Shown: piece by piece, positions 26,447 to 32,854 of the stretch
Position numbering within the stretch: the first letter of the stretch is position 1
How the letters are laid out: each line of letters starts with the position of its first letter
Assembly: GCF_004363215.1 (NCBI RefSeq)
Contig: NZ_SNYS01000011.1
Span: forward strand, 77,606 to 110,459
Reading direction: 5' to 3'
DNA: 32,854 nt
From: Methanimicrococcus blatticola
Lineage (GTDB): Archaea; Halobacteriota; Methanosarcinia; Methanosarcinales; Methanosarcinaceae
The notes under the pieces: model-generated
Database searches by the model: none
What the model saw: only the letters and a program-made list of their open reading frames with translations
Told to the model about the DNA's origin: nothing
Translations under genes and position numbers: made by a program

Positions 26447-26644
26447 ATGACAAAAAATTTAAAAATCAAAGCCGCGCGCGCTGCCAAAGACATGACACAA
26501 AAAGATTTGGCGGAAGCAGTCGGCGTGACGAGGCAAACAATGAACGCAATTGAGATGGGTGATTACAACCCGACGCTCAATCTGTGCATTTCCATCTGCA
26601 AAGTCTTGGGAAAAACATTAGACGAATTATTCTGGGAGGAATAA
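26447..26644 (+). CDS. XRE-family helix-turn-helix regulator
   Basis: The 65-residue product is one HTH domain: NLKIKAARAAKDMTQKDLAEAVGVTRQTMNAIEMGDYNPTLNLCISICKVLGKTLDELFW. It fits the short regulators (YozG/YgzD-like) usually paired with a small membrane protein. The ATG at 26447 has GAAGGAATGTG upstream; an in-frame TTG at 26429 gives six more residues. The next gene's GGAGGA lies inside the last codons. It probably represses its own operon through the TGACA/TGTCA sites. Confidence 0.92.
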   Translation: MTKNLKIKAARAAKDMTQKDLAEAVGVTRQTMNAIEMGDYNPTLNLCISICKVLGKTLDELFWEE

Positions 26645-26645
26645 A

Positions 26646-27125
26646 ATGGCTGAAACAAAATCAAAATTAGATTCATATTACTCTAAACATTACGATGAAA
26701 GACAATTGATTAGCAGATACAGAATTTCTTTTGAAACCATGTGGCTGACGCTTATTTTAATTTTCATCAGCGGTATGTTTAAAGTTTTTTACGGCCCGTG
26801 GGCGGCAGATAATACTGAAATGATGGTTCTGCTTTCACTTCCGACAACTTATTTTGCGGTTCGGGCTGTTTGGAAAGGCGCATATTTCTCAATTCAACAG
26901 AAATCGTATACTTGGACAATTGTCAGTTTTACATTTGTCGGTCTTTTAAACCTTGCCGCATTCATTATTTCTATTATAAACGGCGGCACTGTTATTGAAA
27001 ATGGTATACTTTCTGAAAATCTGTTCCAATTTTTCTTGGCACTTCCGTTTTTAGCACTCGTTATTACATATGCCGTTAAGAAAATCATGAGCAAAAACGA
27101 AGAAGATGAAGAACCGGACGAATAA
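26646..27125 (+). CDS. Small membrane protein paired with the XRE regulator
   Basis: The 159-residue product has an N-terminal soluble stretch ending YDERQLISRYR, about four membrane helices, and an acidic tail (KNEEDEEPDE). It resembles the DUF2178/DUF6773-type membrane proteins that follow XRE regulators in many bacteria and archaea. It starts one base after the XRE stop codon, with GGAGGA five bases upstream, so the genes are translationally coupled. The function is unknown. It may sense a membrane state and control the regulator. Confidence 0.85.
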   Translation: MAETKSKLDSYYSKHYDERQLISRYRISFETMWLTLILIFISGMFKVFYGPWAADNTEMMVLLSLPTTYFAVRAVWKGAYFSIQQKSYTWTIVSFTFVGLLNLAAFIISIINGGTVIENGILSENLFQFFLALPFLALVITYAVKKIMSKNEEDEEPDE

Positions 27126-27162
27126 TCAAAAAAGACAAACACGAGAAGACAAATCAAAAAAA

Positions 27163-27197
27163 ACAGAACGGAAAATCCGTTCTGTAAACTTTTTTTA
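27163..27197. terminator. Bidirectional hairpin terminator between convergent genes
   Basis: ACAGAACGGA (27163-27172) pairs perfectly with TCCGTTCTGT (27176-27185) over an AAA loop. A T-run follows on the plus strand, and the preceding A-run gives T's on the minus strand. It serves the membrane-protein gene and the symporter gene. Confidence 0.7.
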
Positions 27198-27217
27198 AAT
27201 TATTTTTAATTTTGAAA

Positions 27218-29155
27218 TTAAATGGCTTTCTTTTCTTCCGGCTTGATGAAGTCGGTCAAAATGCCCATGGACTGAAGTGTTTCCATGATTTCTTTGTAAG
27301 CCAAATAGATTTCAACTTGGGCCACTTCCGTGCTTTCAACGCGCGGTTCTGCTGCAATCCAAATTTCCTGTTCATTGTTGCCGCGTGAAATCATCGGGCA
27401 GGAGAGCAGGTCAGCGTGGGTGAGACGGTAAACCGAGTTGTTGCCGGAAGACGTAAACCAAGCTTCATTCTTGGCTCTGAGGTCTGTGATAAAGCGGTCC
27501 CAGTTCAAAGGCGTAGATGCTTTCAAATCCAACTGCAAGTGTTCGCGCTCGCCGTTGACTTCTGCCTGGAGAACGTCGCGGTAGCCGCTGTAGTCAGTTG
27601 AAGCTTTGTTAACGCCGGAAACTTCGTCTCTTTCAAGTGTTTTGGCTTCGTCTTCAAAGAACGGCGCCAAGTTGTAGACGGAAGATCTCTTGGTCCTCAA
27701 AGAAACCACAATCAATGCGAGTGCACTGAGCGCCATACTGATAATGACACCGTGGCAGGTCAAAATGGCGTATCCGGTGAGGTCCATGCTGAGCGCTTCT
27801 AAGTAGTAAACGCCGTCTGCATTTGTTCCCATCATGAGGTCAATTAAAACCATGCCGATCTGCGCGACTGCGCCGACAACCAACGAGGCGATGGCACCTT
27901 CTTTCGTGGCACGCTTCCAGTACAAACCGACCATGAGCGGGAAGAAGTATGCCGCACTGGCAATGTAGGTTGCGATGTGGATGTATTCAATGATGTTGAT
28001 GTTTGTAAACGCAATCAAAGTCGCGCCGATGATAATAATCAAAACGGCGACCCTGTTGACAATTTTCAATTCTTTCATTGTCGCGTCGGGTTTGATGTAT
28101 CTCTGGTAAATGTCACGGGAGATTGTGGAACCGCCGGATGTCGCGAATGTGTCCATACAAGACATTGCGGCAGCGGTCAAACCGAGTGCGATTGCGATAA
28201 CGCCGACAGTTGAGAAATTGTTTAAAGTGTAGCTCAAAAGCGCAATTTCAGCTTCTCCCATGTTTGAAATTTCCGGGAAAAGATAGCGAAGGCCGAGACC
28301 CAAAAGGCAGCAAGCAACGCCAAAAATCAAGAAAATCAAGAGTGAGCCGAGGAAGAAACCATTTCTGGCGTTCTTTTCATCTTTTGCGGCCCAAACTTTC
28401 TGCCATTGATCGTGTTCGGAAATCCATCCGGGAATGATTGCGACACAGAAAATGATGACCAACGGAAGACCGATTGAGAACGGATTCCACCAGCCTGTGC
28501 CTGATTGGGACGTTGAAACGAAGTCACCGATTGAAAGCGCGCTGACATCGGATGCCGTGAACAAAACGGCAATGGTCAAGAAGATCGTGACAGTTGCCAA
28601 AAGGATGTACTGAATCACGTCGGTCCAAACGACAGCGGACAATCCGCCGAGCAAAACGTATGCCGAAACCGCGACCGCGATTAAAATGGCAGCGTAAATC
28701 GGATCAAGACCGAAGAAAACGTTGAAAATAAGCATCAAACCGGAAACATCAGCTGCTGCGAAAAACATCATAACAATTGCAACAATAATTGCCACCGGGA
28801 GGCGGATGGAACCGGCATATCTCTGTTCTAAAAGTTCGGGCTGTGTGATCGCCGGCAAGCTTTTGATTTTGGAAACCAAAAGGCCGATCACGAAAAGTGC
28901 AATCACATTGGGTGCCGCGAATGTCCAAATTGAACCCAAGCCGCCAAGTAAATAAGATGCTGTTACCGCTAAAATACCGCCGCCTGTAATCCAGGAGGCC
29001 GCTGCGGAGAAACCGATCGGGATGTAACCGATTTTTCTTCCGGCAAGCCAAAAGTCAACAACCGACTTTTGTTTCTTGCTGTAGTACCAACCGATGGCAA
29101 GCAATACAAAAATGTAAATTGCCAGGCAGATACCAAACATTGCTAACATGTTCAT
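27218..29155 (-). CDS. Sodium:solute symporter family protein with soluble C-terminal extension
   Basis: The 645-residue product has about 13 membrane helices of the SSS fold. Hallmarks include the early YYSKKQKSVVDFWLAGRKIG, GLSAVVWTDVIQ, and SCMDTFATSGGSTISRDIYQRY, the conserved helix-8 region. Residues from about 505 form a roughly 140-residue hydrophilic extension, unusual for a minimal SSS carrier. The ATG at 29155 has AGGTGAT upstream with four bases between; the open frame's GTG at 29164 lies inside that site. The substrate (for example an amino acid, organic acid or pantothenate) cannot be told from the sequence. Confidence 0.92.
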   Translation of the reverse strand: MNMLAMFGICLAIYIFVLLAIGWYYSKKQKSVVDFWLAGRKIGYIPIGFSAAASWITGGGILAVTASYLLGGLGSIWTFAAPNVIALFVIGLLVSKIKSLPAITQPELLEQRYAGSIRLPVAIIVAIVMMFFAAADVSGLMLIFNVFFGLDPIYAAILIAVAVSAYVLLGGLSAVVWTDVIQYILLATVTIFLTIAVLFTASDVSALSIGDFVSTSQSGTGWWNPFSIGLPLVIIFCVAIIPGWISEHDQWQKVWAAKDEKNARNGFFLGSLLIFLIFGVACCLLGLGLRYLFPEISNMGEAEIALLSYTLNNFSTVGVIAIALGLTAAAMSCMDTFATSGGSTISRDIYQRYIKPDATMKELKIVNRVAVLIIIIGATLIAFTNINIIEYIHIATYIASAAYFFPLMVGLYWKRATKEGAIASLVVGAVAQIGMVLIDLMMGTNADGVYYLEALSMDLTGYAILTCHGVIISMALSALALIVVSLRTKRSSVYNLAPFFEDEAKTLERDEVSGVNKASTDYSGYRDVLQAEVNGEREHLQLDLKASTPLNWDRFITDLRAKNEAWFTSSGNNSVYRLTHADLLSCPMISRGNNEQEIWIAAEPRVESTEVAQVEIYLAYKEIMETLQSMGILTDFIKPEEKKAI

Positions 29156-29508
29156 AAAAATCACCTGTATTATTAATCAAAATTAAAACCCTTTATTGGC
29201 TGTTTTTTGATTTCCGCTCAGAAAACAACCGATTTCACAATTCCTCATTTTTGAATGTGAATAAAATTGAAAATGTGAATATATTCATTTTAATGTTTCG
29301 TTCATTTTAGTTGAGTTAAATTCAACTTTAATTGATTTATTCGGTTCAGTGTTGCCTTTTTTAAAAAAGAGTTTTTGCAATTAAATTGAAGCTGAATTAA
29401 ATTCGTTTCAGTCAGAGAGTTTTTATTCTCATTTTCCTATGTTCTATTAAATTCAAAGATACAGTGAAAGTCAAAACAAGTTCAATTGAAATAAAAAAGG
29501 AATTTAAA
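29156..29508. other. Divergent AT-rich intergenic region
   Basis: No gene is seen. It holds a 12-bp palindrome TGAATATATTCA (29276-29287), an inverted pair AGTTGA/TCAACT (29309-29314, 29322-29327) and repeated GAATGTGAATA-like words. It is probably the promoter region for the symporter (minus) and the kinase-like gene (plus). Confidence 0.4.
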
Positions 29509-30159
29509 ATGCCGGCAGAAACCAATTCTCAAAAAAAATACCGCAATGAAATCGCGCGTAAGTTTCTGCATATGTGCTCTTTCTTAATCGTGATTTTCAT
29601 TTATTTCGTTGACAAAACAACCGCCTGCATTGTCATCGGGGTGCTTTTGCTGCTGCTTTTTATCGGCAACACGATCATTCTTTCAACCCGCTTCAAAATC
29701 ATCAATGATTTCAAAGTCAAATATTTCTCTTTCCTGTTGCGAGACGATGAAAAATATGGTTATATCAGTTCCAACTGGTTCCTTCTCGGCTGTTTCCTCT
29801 CGGTTTTGCTGTTCCCGCAGTTCGTCGCGATGCTTGCAATTACCATTCTTATATTCGGCGACGCTTTCGCTGCACTCGTCGGCATGAAATTCGGAAAACA
29901 CAAATTTAAAAACGGAAAATCCTTGGAAGGAACGCTCGGATTTATCGTCGTCTCCTATCTGTTTTTGGCAGCATTTGCCATCCTTTTAAAACTTGACTCT
30001 GTTTTCCTTCTCTCAGCAGCAATCGCCATTCCGATTGTCGCCGTCGTTGAAATTTACAGTAAACAAATCAAAATTGACGACAATCTCACCATCCCGATCG
30101 TTTTCGGTTTTTTAATGGTCCTTCTCATGTTCATTTTTGAAAAAACCGGATTGTTTTGA
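29509..30159 (+). CDS. CTP-dependent polyprenol/diacylglycerol kinase-like membrane enzyme
   Basis: The 216-residue polytopic protein belongs to the dolichol kinase / DGK1 / VTE5 family, related to CDP-diglyceride synthetase. The hallmark is the late motif GDAFAALVGMKFGKHKFKNGKSLEGTLGF, in which the GDxxA and KSxEGxxG parts contact CTP. About seven membrane helices are predicted. Archaeal relatives may phosphorylate dolichol or geranylgeraniol for glycan or lipid synthesis. The ATG at 29509 (MPAETNSQKK) has AAGGA upstream; an in-frame GTG at 29464 lacks support. Confidence 0.88.
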   Translation: MPAETNSQKKYRNEIARKFLHMCSFLIVIFIYFVDKTTACIVIGVLLLLLFIGNTIILSTRFKIINDFKVKYFSFLLRDDEKYGYISSNWFLLGCFLSVLLFPQFVAMLAITILIFGDAFAALVGMKFGKHKFKNGKSLEGTLGFIVVSYLFLAAFAILLKLDSVFLLSAAIAIPIVAVVEIYSKQIKIDDNLTIPIVFGFLMVLLMFIFEKTGLF

Positions 30160-30293
30160 TTTTTATCTCTTTGAAAATCAGCATGGTCGCGCGAGTGCTA
30201 CAATATTTTGGTATTTTTCAAAACCTGTCATCTTTTTTTGAAAATTTAAAACCGGGGGGTGATTATTGAAAAATAGTGGGGTCGACAGTGATG

Positions 30294-30485
30294 GCGGCGA
30301 ACGGAACCGGCAAGGTAACCGCAGCAAACGGAAACGGTTAGGTAGCAGTGGTAAACGGAAACGGCAAGGTAGCAGTGGTAATCGGAAACGGTTAGGTAGC
30401 AGTGGTAATCGGAAACGGTTAGGTAGCAGTGGTAATCGGAAACGGTTAGGTAGCAGTGGTAATCGGAAACGGTTAGGTAGCAGTG
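30294..30485. repeat. Element B, left array: 27-nt tandem repeat
   Basis: Six 27-nt units start at 30313, 30340, 30367, 30394, 30421 and 30448, with partial units before and after. Each begins AGGTAGCAGTGGTAA (the first is AGGTAACCGCAGCAA) and ends CGGAAACGGTT or CGGAAACGGCA. Units 3-6 are identical, which indicates recent expansion; the left edge is more diverged. The period is a multiple of three, so open frames exist on both strands, but the related array in element A has a 26-nt period. A non-coding role is therefore more likely. Confidence 0.9.
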
Positions 30486-30545
30486 CCACGTTCGCGCAAG
30501 CGAACGGATGTGATAAAAAAGAGCAGATGCACGCAGCAATGCAAA
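30486..30545. repeat. Element B core: GCAA-loop hairpin and conserved segment
   Basis: A perfect 7-bp hairpin with a GCAA (GNRA-type) loop, CGTTCGCGCAAGCGAACG, lies at 30489-30506. It is followed by GGATGTGATAAAAAAGAGCA and a GATGCACGCAGCAA segment. Over about 57 nt this matches 12681-12737 of element A with about five mismatches. The core sits exactly between the two tandem arrays. Confidence 0.85.
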
Positions 30546-30800
30546 CCTGACCGGCAGCAATGCAAACCTGACCGGCAGCAATGCAAACCTGACCGGCAGC
30601 AATGCAAACCTGACCGGCAGCAATGCAAACCTGACCGGCTGCAATACAAATCCTGTCGACAGCAATGCAAACCTGACCGGTAACATCAAACCTGACCGGT
30701 AACATCAAACCTGACCGGCAGCAATGCAAACCTGACCGGCAGTAATGCAAACCTGATCGGCAGCATCAAATCTGACAGGCAGCATCAATCTACTCGGCAA
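30546..30800. repeat. Element B, right array: 21-nt tandem repeat
   Basis: Units of CCTGACCGGCAGCAATGCAA plus one A start at 30546, 30567, 30588 and 30609, then at 30630 (one substitution pair) and 30651 (diverged). Two 19-nt variants with GGTAACATCAAA (30672, 30691) are followed by more 21-nt units and then degraded 19-nt units to about 30800. The array is sharpest near the core and decays outward. The rest of the spacer, 30801-31026, is AT-rich and shows no gene. Confidence 0.9.
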
Positions 30801-31026
30801 CACCAAAAACAGGTTATAAAAATGGGCTAACTAATTCAGGTGTTCAAATTATAATCTATGACCGAAAAAGAAGATGCAACTCGTCCGGCTTCTAAATAAC
30901 TTCATCAAATTCTAAACTTTTCTAATTAGTAATGAATCCTCTCTTGTTGTGTTATTGTTATATAATCACCACAATGTTTATTTATTAATAAAATTTTATT
31001 TAATGTATAATTTAATATTCCAAATA

Positions 31027-31057
31027 TGGTATGATTTGACGCTTTAAAGTCATACCA
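31027..31057 (+). promoter_or_regulatory. Inverted repeat upstream of the second surface-protein gene
   Basis: TGGTATGA (31027-31034) and TCATACCA (31050-31057) are perfect complements, with extra TTT/AAA pairing inside. They lie about 80 nt upstream of the start and about 20 nt downstream of a TATA-like TATAATTTAATATT (near 31003-31018). This could be an operator or a leader hairpin. Confidence 0.45.
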
Positions 31058-31133
31058 AAAACATTTGATTGATAACTATTGCCGATCCCCTGAAATATAG
31101 GCAGAAACCGCAATACCGCAAAGGGTGATTCTT

Positions 31134-32854
31134 ATTAAATACAAAAATCGTTTATTTATGTTGCTTACGGCGACAATTATTGTTTTGCTAATGTTGAGTG
31201 GATTGGCTTTTGCTACCGATCTCTCTGTTAAACAAATTTCACTCGTAGATGGAGATCATATTTTTTCGACAGCTACTCTTGATGGGGCTAACTATTTAGA
31301 GCTGACAGGAGAAATGAACGGAACCGTTACTATTTCTGACAACATGAATATTATTTTGAATGACGTAATAATTAATCAAACAAACAATAGCTTGTCAGGG
31401 GCTTTTATTATTGATGACGGATACACCGTTACTATTTATCTGGCCGACGGGTCTGAAAATGATATTACCGGCTCCAACGGTTTCGGCAACGACGCTGATA
31501 CACTTTTGGGAGCAGGAAAAGCAGGCATATCCGTTCACGAAAATTCATCTCTTATTATCGACTCAATTGTTTTGGATGAGGGTGTTTATTCTTTTGTTAA
31601 TGTTCAAGGAACGGGTAAATTAACTGCCAAAGGCGGTATTGGCAGTCACGATCTGGGCGGTGATATCTTTTCCGGAAGCGGTGCCGGTATTGGCGGTCGC
31701 GGCGGTTATCCTGAAAATGAATATACAAAAGAAGGCGCGCCCGTCGGCAACATTTCTATCTTTAACGGTGATATTACAGCAATCGGTGGCGATTCTACGG
31801 TTTCTCATATCGAGTCCGGTTCTATTAAAGATTCTGTTGGGCCCGGTCGTGATATTGGTGGTGGCAGCGGGGGTCGTAAAAACAGCAAAAGCGATGGCGG
31901 TGGTTATGGCGGTTCTGTTAACTCGATTACAATTTCAGGCGGAATTATAAATGCCACTAAATATGGCATCGGCGGCGGCCACGGTGGTGACAAAACGACC
32001 GGTGCCGGCGGCGGTAACGGTGGTTCGGGTGACATTAACATTTCCGGCGGTATAATCACTATAGGTTCCGAATATGGGAATTTAATCGGTGGCGGCGATG
32101 GCGGCGACTCCTCCAATGGCAAGTTTGGCGAAACACAAGGCACCGGCGGCGGCGGGTCTATTAATATTGGCGGAAATGCAGTCCTTTTCATTCCTGCTGA
32201 TGTTGATCCTTCTAATCTGACCGGTGTGATATCGGCAGGATGTAACGGTGACGACGGTGATACTCAAGGCACTGTTACTGTAATTGTCGACGGTACTATT
32301 AACACAAATAATATTATTTCCGGAGATTGCGCTGTTTTTAATGCAAACGGCGGTATGTTTACAGATGATAATCTCTTTTGGAGTTTTAATCTCGATTCTT
32401 CTCCTTCATTGTCAGATGCAACATCACAAATGCCTTCGGTGGCAAAACCGGGTTATACTTTGTCGGGCTGGGCTGAATCTGCTTCAGACAGTTCAATTTT
32501 GCCGAATGATACGGGACTTTCAAAGGTCGTCTATTATGCGGTTTGGACTCCTGCACTTTCTGAATACACAGTTACCTGGAAGAATGACAACGGCGTTGTC
32601 CTCAAAACTGACATTGTTGCTTACGGTGCTTTCCCGACTTATAGCGGCGAAACCCCTGTCAAATCTTCCGATGCCGAATTCAATTATGTTTTCCGCGGCT
32701 GGTCTCCTTCCATTGATGCTGTGGCCGGCGACGTGATTTACACGGCTCAATATGATGAAATTCGCAGGTCTTACGAAGTTACTTGGCAGAACTTCGACCT
32801 GACCGAACTCAAAGTCGATACTGTGCTTTACGGCACAACTCCCGTTTATAACGG
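31134..32854 (+). CDS. Surface protein with Gly-rich and InlB-type repeats, 5' part (3' end outside window)
   Basis: The visible 573 residues begin with a signal peptide: KYKNR, then a hydrophobic core, ending SGLAFA. A beta-strand-rich region with Gly-rich turns follows (GGDIFSGSGAGIGGRGG, ISGGIINATKYGIGGG, ISGGIITIGSEYGNLIGGG), typical of carbohydrate-binding or adhesin beta-helices. Then comes an InlB-type unit (PGYTLSGWAES ... VYYAVW) and two related repeats (YTVTWKNDNG ... YVFRGWSP ... YTAQYDE, then YEVTWQNFD). The best ribosome site, GGTGAT at 31124-31130, is four bases before ATT 31134, suggesting an ATT start. Alternatives are GTG 31125, which overlaps the site, and ATG 31158, which would cut the basic part off the signal peptide. 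It is probably anchored at the C-terminus beyond the window. Confidence 0.85.
   Translation, partial: MKYKNRLFMLLTATIIVLLMLSGLAFATDLSVKQISLVDGDHIFSTATLDGANYLELTGEMNGTVTISDNMNIILNDVIINQTNNSLSGAFIIDDGYTVTIYLADGSENDITGSNGFGNDADTLLGAGKAGISVHENSSLIIDSIVLDEGVYSFVNVQGTGKLTAKGGIGSHDLGGDIFSGSGAGIGGRGGYPENEYTKEGAPVGNISIFNGDITAIGGDSTVSHIESGSIKDSVGPGRDIGGGSGGRKNSKSDGGGYGGSVNSITISGGIINATKYGIGGGHGGDKTTGAGGGNGGSGDINISGGIITIGSEYGNLIGGGDGGDSSNGKFGETQGTGGGGSINIGGNAVLFIPADVDPSNLTGVISAGCNGDDGDTQGTVTVIVDGTINTNNIISGDCAVFNANGGMFTDDNLFWSFNLDSSPSLSDATSQMPSVAKPGYTLSGWAESASDSSILPNDTGLSKVVYYAVWTPALSEYTVTWKNDNGVVLKTDIVAYGAFPTYSGETPVKSSDAEFNYVFRGWSPSIDAVAGDVIYTAQYDEIRRSYEVTWQNFDLTELKVDTVLYGTTPVYN

Noticed and set aside
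30178-30750. Long minus-strand open frames over element B with 7- and 9-residue repeats
   Set aside because: Tandem repeats with periods of 21 and 27 nt keep all frames open; the 19-nt variants shift frames, and element A does not preserve the frame.
30293-30800. CRISPR array
   Set aside because: The units are direct tandem repeats without unique spacers and there are no cas genes nearby.
30858-30899. Mini open frame MTEKEDATRPASK
   Set aside because: It has only 13 codons; AGGTGT lies too far upstream. It may be a gene remnant but cannot be supported.

Overview
The window looks like chromosomal DNA of a methanogenic archaeon, most likely a host-associated member of the Methanosarcinales (Methanimicrococcus or a relative). 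The evidence is an archaeal DNA polymerase D large subunit, archaeal release factor aRF1, archaeal-type ThiC and OBG-like GTPase, a fused corrinoid protein/UroD-type methyltransferase of the methylotrophic methanogenesis kind, GGTGAT Shine-Dalgarno sites, and moderate G+C with very AT-rich spacers. The genus is an inference from gene content, not a database match.

Layout. 1-1519: 3' end of a large surface protein with InlB-type (Listeria-Bacteroides) repeats, followed by a strong hairpin terminator. 1520-3812: a long AT-rich leader with a perfect 28-bp palindrome, then the fused corrinoid/methyltransferase gene. 3962-5557 (minus): a secreted GLUG-repeat protein with a C-terminal membrane anchor. 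5558-6457: a 900-bp non-coding block packed with very short stable hairpins (GCGNAGC type). 6458-12255 (minus): four co-directional genes, transcribed in the order prf1, tsaC-like, a small membrane protein, polC. They cover translation termination, t6A modification and replication. 12256-13270: composite repeat element A, a long imperfect hairpin and two tandem tRNA-Arg genes (GCG, then CCG) separated by a terminator hairpin. 13271-23858: housekeeping genes (AI-2E-family permease, OBG-like GTPase, an unknown gene with a zinc-ribbon/winged-helix gene, gpmI, MATE exporter, purH, TPR protein). 23935-24895 (minus): an AT-rich two-gene unit whose first gene looks like an ADP-ribosyltransferase. 24953-29155: thiC, an XRE regulator with its membrane-protein partner behind a TGACA/TGTCA operator, and a sodium:solute symporter with an extra soluble C-terminus. 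29509-30159: a CTP-dependent polyprenol/dolichol kinase-like membrane enzyme. 30160-31133: composite repeat element B, a larger version of element A. 31134-end: the 5' end of a second large surface protein, apparently starting at a rare ATT codon.

Most genes are core metabolism or information processing. The accessory content lies in the three surface-protein genes, the ADP-ribosyltransferase-like pair and the non-coding repeats. The most unusual signals are the two related composite repeat elements (A at about 12.58-12.77 kb, B at about 30.29-30.80 kb), which share a conserved core with a GCAA-loop hairpin between two different tandem arrays, and the mini-hairpin cluster at about 6.0-6.46 kb, whose stems differ by paired substitutions.
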